DNA of 5,673 bases from DATGIQ01 sp035295665 (GTDB lineage Bacteria > Planctomycetota > Planctomycetia > Gemmatales > Gemmataceae), in the NCBI GenBank assembly GCA_035295665.1, contig DATGIQ010000244.1, forward strand, positions 1 through 5,673, given 5' to 3'. The notes beneath the pieces were generated by a model. That model was given only the letters and a program-made list of their open reading frames with translations. It was not told the origin of the DNA and made no database searches. Made by a program: the position numbers and the translations under genes. Numbering within the stretch: position 1 is the stretch's first letter; each line of letters opens with the position of its first letter. Shown piece after piece: positions 1-5,673 of the stretch.

Positions 1-2
1 TA

Positions 3-140
3 TCCAACAATACCGTCCTGGATGTCTACCAAATCCTCTTGGCCGCCAACAATTCCGCTGCGGGCGGGGAACCGTGGGGCAACAATCTCTTCCTCCGCAA
101 TGAAGCCTTCGCTGTCTTCCATGCCCTCAACGGCGGGTGA
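3..140 (+). CDS. C-terminal end of an unidentified protein (5' end outside window)
   Basis: One frame is open from the window edge to a TGA at 138-140, giving the last 45 residues of a protein. The tail runs from SNNTVLDVYQ to FHALNGG and is rich in Asn, Ala and Gly, with a hydrophobic patch (VYQILLAA) and an aromatic cluster (PWGNNLFLRNEAFAVF). I do not recognise the family, and no catalytic motif, membrane anchor or sorting signal is visible in this fragment. Its composition would suit the end of a secreted or surface protein, but that is only an impression. It lies on the same strand as the zinc-finger gene, 205 bases upstream of that gene's start, so an operon is not indicated. That it is coding rests on the open frame and codon texture (many C/G third positions) up to the stop, after which the texture changes. 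The opposite-strand frame over the same stretch is judged a shadow. Confidence 0.55.
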   Translation, partial: SNNTVLDVYQILLAANNSAAGGEPWGNNLFLRNEAFAVFHALNGG

Positions 141-345
141 AGCTCCTCTGTAAGCTCGGGCCACGTCGAAATTGCGCAGGCAGAAAGCGCGAGCAGGCAT
201 CTTGCGGTACGGAACTTGCTCTCTTGAAGGCTTGAACGTAGGAACAAGAGTAAGATAAGCCGGGGATCGGTTTTGGTGGCTATTTACTTTTCCAAGCCAA
301 TGAACAGTCCGAAGCAGCGTGGACTCAATTGTAAGGAGCGGTTCT
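141..345. other. intergenic gap upstream of the zinc-finger gene
   Basis: This 205-base stretch separates the upstream partial gene from the zinc-finger gene. Its only hairpin-like element is CTCTTG at 221-226 facing CAAGAG at 245-250 across an 18-base loop, with no T-run, so it is not a convincing terminator. I see no promoter with two good hexamers at the right spacing. The last part (about 251-330) is somewhat richer in A and T and is where a promoter for the zinc-finger gene would be expected. Confidence 0.4.
333..338 (+). promoter_or_regulatory. Shine-Dalgarno deciding the zinc-finger start
   Basis: AAGGAG at 333-338 ends 7 bases before the ATG at 346. It therefore favours ATG 346 over the in-frame GTG at 319, which lies upstream of this site and has no comparable ribosome-binding sequence of its own. 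Confidence 0.75.
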
Positions 346-561
346 ATGTCCTCCTCCTGTTTCATCTGCTGCGCAGAGTGCGGTAAGAAGCTGCATAATA
401 CATTTTTCTGTCCCGAATGTGGCCAACCATCCTGTTCCCTCGAATGCTACCGTCGCCATGAAGCCCAGCACAGCGAAGATACGCACCCCGTGCGATTCTA
501 TCCCGGTACCAAAATATCCACGGCCCCTTGCCAACCGGTTCAGCAACGCCAACTAGCTTGA
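346..561 (+). CDS. small HIT/MYND-like treble-clef zinc-finger protein
   Basis: A 71-residue protein whose N-terminal half is a compact zinc-binding module. Potential ligands are Cys9-x2-Cys12, Cys22-x2-Cys25, Cys30-x3-Cys34 and then His38 and His42, eight in all, the number needed for two interleaved zinc ions. The core FFCPECGQPSCSLECYRRH closely resembles the eukaryotic zf-HIT consensus (CPxCxxxYCSxxCYxxH), with MYND the next nearest relative. Cys5 and Cys8 form an extra CxxC pair. The last 29 residues are polar and probably disordered; there is no signal peptide or membrane segment. HIT and MYND fingers generally mediate protein-protein contacts in multi-subunit complexes, so an adaptor role in the cytoplasm is the reasonable inference, but no partner can be named. 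The ATG is chosen because AAGGAG precedes it by 7 bases; a GTG at 319 would add nine residues. The stop (559-561) lies inside the 3' end of the convergent kinase gene. The ligand pattern is seen directly; the HIT assignment is by eye. Confidence 0.8.
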   Translation: MSSSCFICCAECGKKLHNTFFCPECGQPSCSLECYRRHEAQHSEDTHPVRFYPGTKISTAPCQPVQQRQLA

Positions 562-2142
562 GAAATCCGGACGCTCGAGCAGCTTTGGGTGATCCAAGAA
601 TTGCTGCACCGCGCTGAGGTCGACGGGCTTGGGCAGGTGCCCATCGAAGCCCGCTTCGTAGCACCGCTGCCGATCTTCTTCCCGTGACCAACCAGTGATT
701 GCCACCAAGACCGAGTTCTTTGTCTCGGTCATTGCCCGTAGCTGCCGGGCAACCTCGAAGCCGTCCATGCCGGGCATTCCTAGGTCCAGGATCACGACCT
801 CCGGCCGTTCGGCTCGTGCTGTTGTCAACGCAGTCGGTCCATCCCTGGCCACGCGAACCACGTGTCCCTTCAGGCGAAGCAAGGTGGCCAGGCTATCCGC
901 GGCATCGACGTTATCATCCACCACGAGAATGCGCCGGGAGGTGGGTGGGGCGGCCGACTGTGCCTCGTCAGTGAGCTGGCGTTGGAGTTCTTGCGGATTG
1001 TTGGGGGGCGCGGGGAGACGCACGGTAAATTCGCTTCCCTTCCCCAACCCTTCGCTGGAGGCGGAGATCGTGCCGCCGTGCATTTCAACCAGCTGACGCA
1101 CCAGGGTCAGACCAATCCCAAGGCCACCTTGCGAACGGTTCAGACGCCGTTCGCCTTGAACAAACAGCTCGAAGATATGGGGTAATGTCTCCGCGGCGAT
1201 GCCGATGCCGGTGTCCTGAACGTGCAGCACCACCTTGCCATTCTCCTGCCGCGCCGTCAGATGAATCCGGCCTCCTGGGTCGGTGTACTTGGCCGCATTG
1301 CTCAAGAGGTTATGCACGATCTGCTGAAGCCGGGTCGGGTCTGCTTCGACATAAAGTGGTTCGGCCGGCAGCAAGACGCTAAGAACCAAGCCCCGTTCTT
1401 GGATGAGCGGTTGAACGCCTTCCACGGCGTTGCGCACCGGTTGGGCAAGATTCACTAGCTCCTTGTGGAGGTGCATCACGCCTCGGCTGATCCGAGAGAG
1501 GTCCAGAAGGTCATCCACGAGGTGGATGAGGTGGCCAAGCTGGCGTTCCGCAATCGCACGCATCTGCTCCACAAGGTTGGCATCCTGCGCACCCATGCGG
1601 ATAATTTGTAAGGCGTTGCGGATTGGCGCCAAGGGGTTCCGCAACTCATGGGCCAATATCTTCAAGAACTCGTCCTTGCGGCGGGTCTCTTCCGCTAACT
1701 CCTCGGCCCGCTGACGCAGGGTCTCTTCCAAATGCAAGTGCTCGGTCTGATCGCGCAACACCTTGGCGAAGCCCCGAAGCCGGGCTTCTCCATCCCGCAG
1801 GGCGGTTGTAACACCCGCGCACCAAAGCCGTCTGCCATCTTTGCGCACGAGCCAGCAGCTATCGCTGGCACGTCCAGTCGTGGCCGCGGTGTGCAGCTCG
1901 CGCTCGGGCCGGCCATTCTGAATGTCTTCCGGTAGGGATAAACAGGCGAAATGGCGACCGACAATTTCGGCATCCGCGTAGCCGAAGATCCGCTCGGCCC
2001 CCGTGTTCCAATTGGCAATATGTCCCTGGTGATCCAGGAAGAAGATTGCGTAGTCCGTCACGCATTCCATCAAAAGGCGATGCTGCTCCTCCATACCCCC
2101 CAGCGCAGGCTCACCCAGCAGCCCTGCGGGCCGTTCTTCCAA
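553..2142 (-). CDS. cytoplasmic PAS hybrid sensor histidine kinase / response regulator
   Basis: From the TTG start this is 529 residues. Domains in order: PAS with PAC, about 20-130 (YAIFFLDHQGHIANWN, then IFGYADAEIVGR); a charged coiled-coil linker, 131-157; HisKA with H-box LAHELRNPL and phospho-acceptor His165; HATPase with N-box NLLSNAAKYT (Asn282), G1 box DTGIGI (310-315), F-box IFELF (323-327) and G2 box GGLGIGL (339-345); and a C-terminal REC domain, about 404-518, with acidic pair Asp409-Asp410, phospho-acceptor Asp453 (LDLGMPGMDG), Thr483 and Lys505 (LPKP). All catalytic positions are intact. It should autophosphorylate on ATP and pass phosphate from His165 to Asp453, then probably to an Hpt or regulator elsewhere. 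No membrane segment or haem/flavin signature is visible, so the PAS ligand is unknown. The frame is open to an ATG at 2358 (601 residues), but the added 72 residues are Cys- and Arg-rich, match no domain and lack a ribosome site. TTG 2142 has AGGAG 7 bases upstream; ATG 2094 is a third option. Confidence 0.93.
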   Translation of the reverse strand: MEERPAGLLGEPALGGMEEQHRLLMECVTDYAIFFLDHQGHIANWNTGAERIFGYADAEIVGRHFACLSLPEDIQNGRPERELHTAATTGRASDSCWLVRKDGRRLWCAGVTTALRDGEARLRGFAKVLRDQTEHLHLEETLRQRAEELAEETRRKDEFLKILAHELRNPLAPIRNALQIIRMGAQDANLVEQMRAIAERQLGHLIHLVDDLLDLSRISRGVMHLHKELVNLAQPVRNAVEGVQPLIQERGLVLSVLLPAEPLYVEADPTRLQQIVHNLLSNAAKYTDPGGRIHLTARQENGKVVLHVQDTGIGIAAETLPHIFELFVQGERRLNRSQGGLGIGLTLVRQLVEMHGGTISASSEGLGKGSEFTVRLPAPPNNPQELQRQLTDEAQSAAPPTSRRILVVDDNVDAADSLATLLRLKGHVVRVARDGPTALTTARAERPEVVILDLGMPGMDGFEVARQLRAMTETKNSVLVAITGWSREEDRQRCYEAGFDGHLPKPVDLSAVQQFLDHPKLLERPDFSS

Positions 2143-2149
2143 CGGACCG

Positions 2150-2154
2150 CTCCT
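2150..2154 (-). promoter_or_regulatory. Shine-Dalgarno for the kinase TTG start
   Basis: On the minus strand AGGAG is followed by a 7-base spacer (CGGTCCG) and TTG at 2142-2140. The core and spacer nearly match those in front of the zinc-finger gene (AGGAG then CGGTTCT then ATG). The ATG at 2358 has no such element. The alternative ATG at 2094 is preceded only by a G-run touching the codon. Confidence 0.5.
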
Positions 2155-2405
2155 ATCGTGCTCCTGCACAGGAACCCACTTTCCACGGTTGATACCTACC
2201 GGTGTTCTCCGAAGCTCTGCCTTCAGGCGATATGGGCAGATGCAATCTGCACCATGCTGTCGAACTATTCCGCAATTGACATGCCGAACAGGCAACTTTT
2301 GGGCGTTCCGGATCGTCTTTGTTGTGAGATCCCCTGGCCGCAATGAGACCCTCTGCATGCCGCCGATTCGTTGTTAATTTGCGTAATCTGTAACCGAAAG
2401 TGAAT

Positions 2406-2427
2406 AAAAGGAAAAAGAAGAAGAAAA
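2406..2427 (+). other. 22-base purine-only tract
   Basis: A run of A with scattered G and no pyrimidine; on the minus strand it is a C/T-only tract that would fall upstream of, or in the 5' leader of, the kinase transcript. Such tracts can bend DNA or exclude protein; nothing here proves a role. Confidence 0.6.
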
Positions 2428-2453
2428 TTCGTATTCTGAGGGCGGGTTTTCTG

Positions 2454-2482
2454 TTGCGTTGTGATTTGCCAGTCCTTAGATT
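2454..2482 (+). promoter_or_regulatory. candidate sigma70-like promoter for the surface-protein gene
   Basis: TTGCGT at 2454-2459 (three of six against TTGACA) is followed after 17 bases by TAGATT at 2477-2482 (four of six against TATAAT), in the most AT-rich part of the gap. Transcription would begin near 2489 and leave a leader of roughly 220 bases. The match is weak and could be chance. Confidence 0.2.
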
Positions 2483-2491
2483 TATTCTAAG
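2475..2491. repeat. perfect inverted repeat, possible operator
   Basis: CTTAGA and TCTAAG form six perfect pairs around a 5-base AT-only centre (TTTAT). The left arm overlaps the candidate -10 element, which would suit a dimeric DNA-binding protein. There is no T-run after it, so it is not a terminator. A six-base palindrome arm can occur by chance. Confidence 0.35.
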
Positions 2492-2499
2492 TCGAACAA

Positions 2500-2520
2500 C
2501 GCGGCCTGTTTTTGGCCGTG
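2500..2520. repeat. short GC-rich hairpin with T-rich loop
   Basis: CGGCC at 2502-2506 pairs with GGCCG at 2514-2518 around a TGTTTTT loop; one G-T pair and one C-G pair extend the stem to seven. The T-run sits in the loop, not after the stem, on either strand, so intrinsic termination is not supported. If transcription starts upstream it would lie in the 5' leader of the surface-protein mRNA. Confidence 0.4.
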
Positions 2521-2695
2521 CGAACTGAGCACGACTCTTCGGCGAACGTCTGCTCCGGAACGGTTTCTGCCCAGGCGTTCCTCCGAACTGATTTCCTGAG
2601 TTTCTGTACGGACGTCCAGACAGGCAGTGCCATCTTGGGCTCTGGGTCCAGAGGTGCGCTGCTCTGCTCTCGGCTGCCTTGCGTCGCAGACCTTC

Positions 2696-2701
2696 GAGGA
2701 G
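2696..2701 (+). promoter_or_regulatory. Shine-Dalgarno of the giant surface-protein gene
   Basis: GAGGAG ends 8 bases before the ATG at 2710 and supports that start strongly. Confidence 0.75.
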
Positions 2702-2709
2702 TTGCCTAC

Positions 2710-5673
2710 ATGTCCAATACCTGGTGGAAGAGGCTATGGAAGCGGAACATTGCGCGTGGCACGCCGAAGCACGCATCAAGGGCTCGCAAAATGCCGGGCC
2801 GCAGGCTTTTGCTGGAGTCGCTGGAACTCCGGCTGGCACCGGCAACGCACACCTGGAGCGGCGCCGGCATCAATAACAACTGGTCGCTGGACAGCAACTG
2901 GACGGGGGGCTCGCCGGCCAATGACCCGACCCCGGTCCTGGTTTTCCCCGCCGGGGCAGCGCAGCTGTCCAGCCTGAATGATCTCAACAGTTTGGCCGTC
3001 CAATCCATCACCTTCTCCGCCAACAACTATTTGGTCAGCGGCAATCCCATTTCGCTCATGGGCGGAATCACGCTGGATGGCAACGTGTCCGGTCTCGTGA
3101 CGTTCAACCTCGACACCACCCTGGCAGCTGCCCAAACATGGACAGTGACAAAGGCGGGAGCCAACCTGGCTGCCCACGGGGATTTGTCAGGTGCGGCGAC
3201 CGCAAACCTCACGCTGACGGGGGCCGGCAACTATGCCTTGGCCGGCAATAACACCTATACCGGCTCGACCACCGTAAGTTCCGGGGTATTGATCGCCAGC
3301 GGTAGCAAACCCGTGGGGCTCGGCACCCTCCTCCTGAACAATGGCAGCACCCTTGAGGCGGACGGCGCCGCGACGCTGACCAATCTCTACACCGTCACGG
3401 GTTCGGTGATTTTCAACACCAAGGATTCCTTGAGCAGTCTGACCCTGCGCGGTCGAGGCACGCTCAATTCGTTTAACTCTATCACTGTCTCCAATTCTCC
3501 GGGTGAGGTTGCCCTGGCAGGAAGCATTAGCGGCAATGGCTCCCTTATCGTCAACCCCGGGTCGACCGGCGACTTGACCGTTTCTGGCCCAGACAACAGC
3601 AACCTCTCCGGCCCGGTGACGGTAAACTCCGGGTCCTTGACCGTAGGGAGCAATAACGCCCTCGGAACCGGCACCCTGCATCTCGTCGGTGGCACGCTCC
3701 AATCGAACGGTCCCTTTGCCATTGGCAATGTCTTCTCCGTCGAAGGTCCGGCCCAAATCGGCGGTGAGAACAACCTGACGCTTACCGGCCCCGGCACGCT
3801 CCAGGATGGATCGATTCTGTCAGTCACCAACCGCGCGCAAACAACGTTGAGCGGTTCGGGGAGCGTGCTGACCGGGCGGGGGGCTCTCGTTGAGGACGCT
3901 GGTGACACGGGAGTCTTGCAGCTGTTCAACGGCGGTGTGAATGCCTACAAGGGAGGGACGCGGCTGAATACCGGCACCCTGGTCGTCAATCAGAATTTCT
4001 CCCTGGGCGACGGAGCGCTGACTCTGAGCGGTGGGACCTTGCAAGCGAACGCGGCGGTCACGCTCTCCAATCCGTTCTCGGTTGTCGGCCCGCCCAACGT
4101 TCCCGGCACACCCGCCATCGGCGGCAGTAACAACATCACCATGGCCGGGCTCGCTACGTTGAATTCAGGGACCACCCTGTTCGTCACCACGGCCACGAAC
4201 AAGGTCGTAACCTTCCTCAACGATCTCGATGGTCCCGGGGGACTCACCGTGGCCGCGGCCGGCACGGCGATTCTTTCTGTCGCCAATACGTACACGGGCC
4301 CGACCACGATCACCGCCGGAACGCTTCAGTTAGCAATCGCCAATGGCATTTCCAGCGCCAGTGCCGTGACGATCACGGACGGCGGGACGCTCAATCTAAA
4401 CGGTTTCAACGATACCATCGCATCTTTGACCAGCCCGTTGCCGCCGTTCACCAACGCGACGCCGCAAGTGTTGCTGGGGAGTGCGACCCTGACCACCGGG
4501 GTGGACAACACCTCAACTACGTTTGCGGGAGTGATCAGTGGCAGCGGCGGTCTCACCAAAAACGGTACGGGCACATTGACCCTCAGCGGCACGCCGACCT
4601 CAAGCAATACCTATACCGGGCCGACCGTAATCAACGCGGGAACGTTGGTGATCAATGAATCGCAGCCCGCCAGCACGGTGATGGTCAACAGCGGCGCCAC
4701 GCTTCGGGGAGGCGGGGCCCTGGCCCGAACGGGGAATATCGTGTCGACCGGAGGTATCGTGAGTCCCGGCACGGCAACGAGCACCACTCTGCGAAGCGGA
4801 ACTCTGACCCTGGACAGCGCATCGACGTTTGTTACTCAGTTGCTCAACCGTAACGTGGTCGATCAGTTTTCCGTCACCGGCGCGGTGAATCTCGGCAACG
4901 CGACGCTCAACGCCGGGCTCGGGCTTGGATTCACCCCCAATGTCGGGGACAGCTTTACTCTCATCAGCGGGGCCACATCGGTCACCGGGACGTTCCAGGG
5001 TCTGCCTGAGGGAGCGGCCCTACAGATCGGCAACGCAATCTTCACGATCACCTACGCCGGTGGCACCAGCGGGCACAATGTGGTTTTGACACGCTCCACC
5101 CTGGCCACCACCACGACCCTGACCTCATCCGATAACCCTTCAGTCTTTAGTGAATTCGTCACGTTCACCGCCACCGTGACTCCCAGTACACAGGTGGCCA
5201 GCGCGCCGACCGGCGTCGTGACGTTCCGGGATGGCAACGTCGTCCTGGATACGGTTCCCGTCAATGCCAATGGACAAGCCAGCACACGCACCTCAGCTCT
5301 CCTGCTGGGTTCCCATACGATCACAGCCCGGTACAACGGGGACAGCAATTTCACGGCCAGTGTCTCCGCTCCGCTCACTCAGACGGTCAACCAGGCGGCC
5401 TCCGTGACGACGCTGATCGCCGTCGCCAATCCTGCGGTTTTCCGGCAGCCGGTTGTCCTCACGGCCAAGGTGGTCGCTGCACCACCTGCCACCGACACCC
5501 CAACGGGGAGCGTGGTCTTCTCCGACGGGGCGACGGTTTTGGGAACCGTGGCCCTCAACCCACTCACGGGGCAAGCCACCTTCAGCACGTCGCAGTTTGC
5601 GATCGGAAACCACAGCCTGACCGTCAGCTACAGCGGCGACAGCAACTTTACCGCCAGTACCTCGGCCCCGCTG
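2710..5673 (+). CDS. giant surface protein with autotransporter-type beta-strand repeats and Ig-like repeats (3' end outside window)
   Basis: The first 988 residues of a longer protein; the frame is open to the window edge. Residues 1-34 are strongly basic with no hydrophobic signal-peptide core, followed by RLLLESLELRLAPA (32-45), which resembles the LEPR-XLL-like N-terminal motif of planctomycete exoproteins. Residues about 48-165 open a beta-helix region (TWSGAGINNNWS, then SNWTGG). PATR-type repeats (autotransporter-associated beta strand; core NTYTGxTTVxxGTL) lie near 165-200, 278-312, 400-430, 510-545 and 611-650. A closing module at about 655-795 (SGGIVSPGTA, DQFSVTG, GHNVVLTR) is typical of the end of such blocks. 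Two Ig-like (Big_3_5-type) domains follow, at 797-895 and 898-988. The sequence contains no cysteine and few charged residues, as expected of an extracellular beta-solenoid. A role on the cell surface, perhaps in adhesion or matrix, is inferred; no enzyme motif is seen. Start ATG 2710 has GAGGAG 8 bases upstream. Confidence 0.92.
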   Translation, partial: MSNTWWKRLWKRNIARGTPKHASRARKMPGRRLLLESLELRLAPATHTWSGAGINNNWSLDSNWTGGSPANDPTPVLVFPAGAAQLSSLNDLNSLAVQSITFSANNYLVSGNPISLMGGITLDGNVSGLVTFNLDTTLAAAQTWTVTKAGANLAAHGDLSGAATANLTLTGAGNYALAGNNTYTGSTTVSSGVLIASGSKPVGLGTLLLNNGSTLEADGAATLTNLYTVTGSVIFNTKDSLSSLTLRGRGTLNSFNSITVSNSPGEVALAGSISGNGSLIVNPGSTGDLTVSGPDNSNLSGPVTVNSGSLTVGSNNALGTGTLHLVGGTLQSNGPFAIGNVFSVEGPAQIGGENNLTLTGPGTLQDGSILSVTNRAQTTLSGSGSVLTGRGALVEDAGDTGVLQLFNGGVNAYKGGTRLNTGTLVVNQNFSLGDGALTLSGGTLQANAAVTLSNPFSVVGPPNVPGTPAIGGSNNITMAGLATLNSGTTLFVTTATNKVVTFLNDLDGPGGLTVAAAGTAILSVANTYTGPTTITAGTLQLAIANGISSASAVTITDGGTLNLNGFNDTIASLTSPLPPFTNATPQVLLGSATLTTGVDNTSTTFAGVISGSGGLTKNGTGTLTLSGTPTSSNTYTGPTVINAGTLVINESQPASTVMVNSGATLRGGGALARTGNIVSTGGIVSPGTATSTTLRSGTLTLDSASTFVTQLLNRNVVDQFSVTGAVNLGNATLNAGLGLGFTPNVGDSFTLISGATSVTGTFQGLPEGAALQIGNAIFTITYAGGTSGHNVVLTRSTLATTTTLTSSDNPSVFSEFVTFTATVTPSTQVASAPTGVVTFRDGNVVLDTVPVNANGQASTRTSALLLGSHTITARYNGDSNFTASVSAPLTQTVNQAASVTTLIAVANPAVFRQPVVLTAKVVAAPPATDTPTGSVVFSDGATVLGTVALNPLTGQATFSTSQFAIGNHSLTVSYSGDSNFTASTSAPL
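3205..4660 (+). repeat. array of degenerate PATR (autotransporter-associated beta strand) repeats
   Basis: Five degenerate copies of a roughly 30-35 residue unit occur inside the surface protein, starting near 3205, 3541, 3907, 4237 and 4540. Each has a Gly/Asn turn, an N-x-Y-x-G or related segment, then T-T-V-x-x-G-T-L. The best copies are NTYTGSTTVSSGVL, NTYTGPTTITAGTL and NTYTGPTVINAGTL. The second and third have lost the NTYTG core (NSNLSGPVTVNSGSL and NAYKGGTRLNTGTL). Spacing between copies is irregular (about 100-122 residues), so these are beta-helix rungs within larger blocks, not a simple tandem DNA repeat. Confidence 0.75.
5098..5394 (+). repeat. Ig-like repeat unit 1 (Big_3_5 type)
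   Basis: About 99 residues that start with STLATTTTLTSSDNPSVF, pass through the hallmark PTGVVTFRDGN and LGSHTITARYNGDSNF, and end with the linker APLTQTVNQAA. This is the standard order of the PTGxVxFxDG / YxGDxNF Ig-like module found in long bacterial surface proteins, where it serves as a rigid spacer. Confidence 0.85.
5401..5673 (+). repeat. Ig-like repeat unit 2 (Big_3_5 type, cut by window edge)
   Basis: A second copy with the same landmarks: SVTTLIAVANPAVF, PTGSVVFSDGA, IGNHSLTVSYSGDSNF and STSAPL, the last at the window end. The GDSNF motifs of units 1 and 2 are exactly 99 residues apart. The linker that closes unit 1 is not yet reached here, so more copies probably follow. Confidence 0.85.

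Larger units (their letters stand above)
2143..2709. other. divergent intergenic region between kinase and surface-protein genes
   Basis: About 570 bases lie between the two divergent starts, or 351 if the kinase begins at 2358. It must hold the promoters of both genes. Visible elements are an AT-rich dip (about 2380-2500), an all-purine tract on the plus strand (2406-2427), and two perfect inverted repeats (2475-2491 and 2502-2518). From about 2521 to 2695 the sequence returns to ordinary composition and I see no supported gene, RNA or repeat there. Reading frames crossing this region on either strand have no ribosome site or recognisable protein content. Confidence 0.55.

Noticed and set aside
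221..250. CTCTTG/CAAGAG hairpin as a terminator of the upstream gene
   Set aside because: Only six pairs, an 18-base loop and no T-run on either side.
319..345. GTG 319 as the zinc-finger start
   Set aside because: The nine added residues have no ribosome site in front of them, while AAGGAG sits 7 bases before ATG 346.
695..1185. Plus-strand frames of 91-133 residues opposite the kinase
   Set aside because: They are complements of the REC and HATPase coding sequence, rich in Arg/Ser/Pro in shadow style, with no domains.
2500..2520. GGCC hairpin as an intrinsic terminator
   Set aside because: The T-run is in the loop; neither strand has a U-tract directly after the stem, and it lies between divergent genes where no terminator is needed.
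2153..2845. A 230-residue minus-strand reading frame across the divergent gap
   Set aside because: It overlaps the 5' parts of two better-supported genes in other frames, its composition changes abruptly (a Phe-run from the purine tract), it has no ribosome site and no recognisable domain.
3187..3929. Long minus-strand frames of 180-189 residues opposite the surface-protein gene
   Set aside because: They are the antisense of Thr/Gly/Asn-rich GC-rich codons, which seldom give stops on the reverse strand. The plus-strand frame has clear PATR repeats, a ribosome site and no stop for 988 codons.
5098..5673. The 99-residue period as a CRISPR-like or phase-variable DNA repeat
   Set aside because: Similarity between units is at protein level with many synonymous changes; there are no identical DNA repeats or spacers.

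Overview
The window looks like a piece of a planctomycete chromosome, probably from the Gemmata/Gemmataceae side. This rests on protein style, not on a marker gene. The 3' half encodes a very large, cysteine-free, Thr/Ser/Gly/Asn-rich surface protein. Its basic N-terminus carries the 'LE-x-LE-x-R-L-x-P' type of motif that planctomycete exoproteins often have, and it continues into autotransporter-type beta-strand repeats and Ig-like repeats. A soluble PAS-hybrid histidine kinase and a tiny eukaryote-like zinc-finger protein lie beside it. Base composition is moderately GC-rich by eye in the coding parts, with a clear AT-rich dip at about 2380-2500.

Layout. (1) 3-140, plus strand: the last 45 codons of a gene that starts outside the window; not identified. 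(2) 141-345: a short intergenic gap. (3) 346-561, plus: a 71-residue protein with an eight-ligand treble-clef/HIT-like zinc finger, preceded by a good Shine-Dalgarno. (4) 553-2142, minus (open frame extends to 2358): a cytoplasmic hybrid sensor kinase with PAS, HisKA, HATPase and REC domains, all key residues present. Its 3' end overlaps the zinc-finger gene tail-to-tail by 9 bases. (5) about 2143-2709: a divergent intergenic region with a 22-base purine tract and two short perfect inverted repeats. (6) 2710-5673, plus: the first 988 codons of the giant repeat protein, still open at the window edge.

How the genes may work together. The kinase and the surface protein are transcribed away from a shared upstream region, so co-regulation is possible but is inference only. 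The kinase has no membrane segment and no output domain besides its own receiver, so it must act on partners outside the window. The zinc-finger gene and the kinase gene converge with overlapping stop codons and no visible terminator between them. I found no rRNA, tRNA, CRISPR array, insertion sequence, phage gene or defence cassette here. The most unusual items are the HIT-like zinc finger, the signal-peptide-free N-terminus of the giant protein, and the kinase's probable TTG start.
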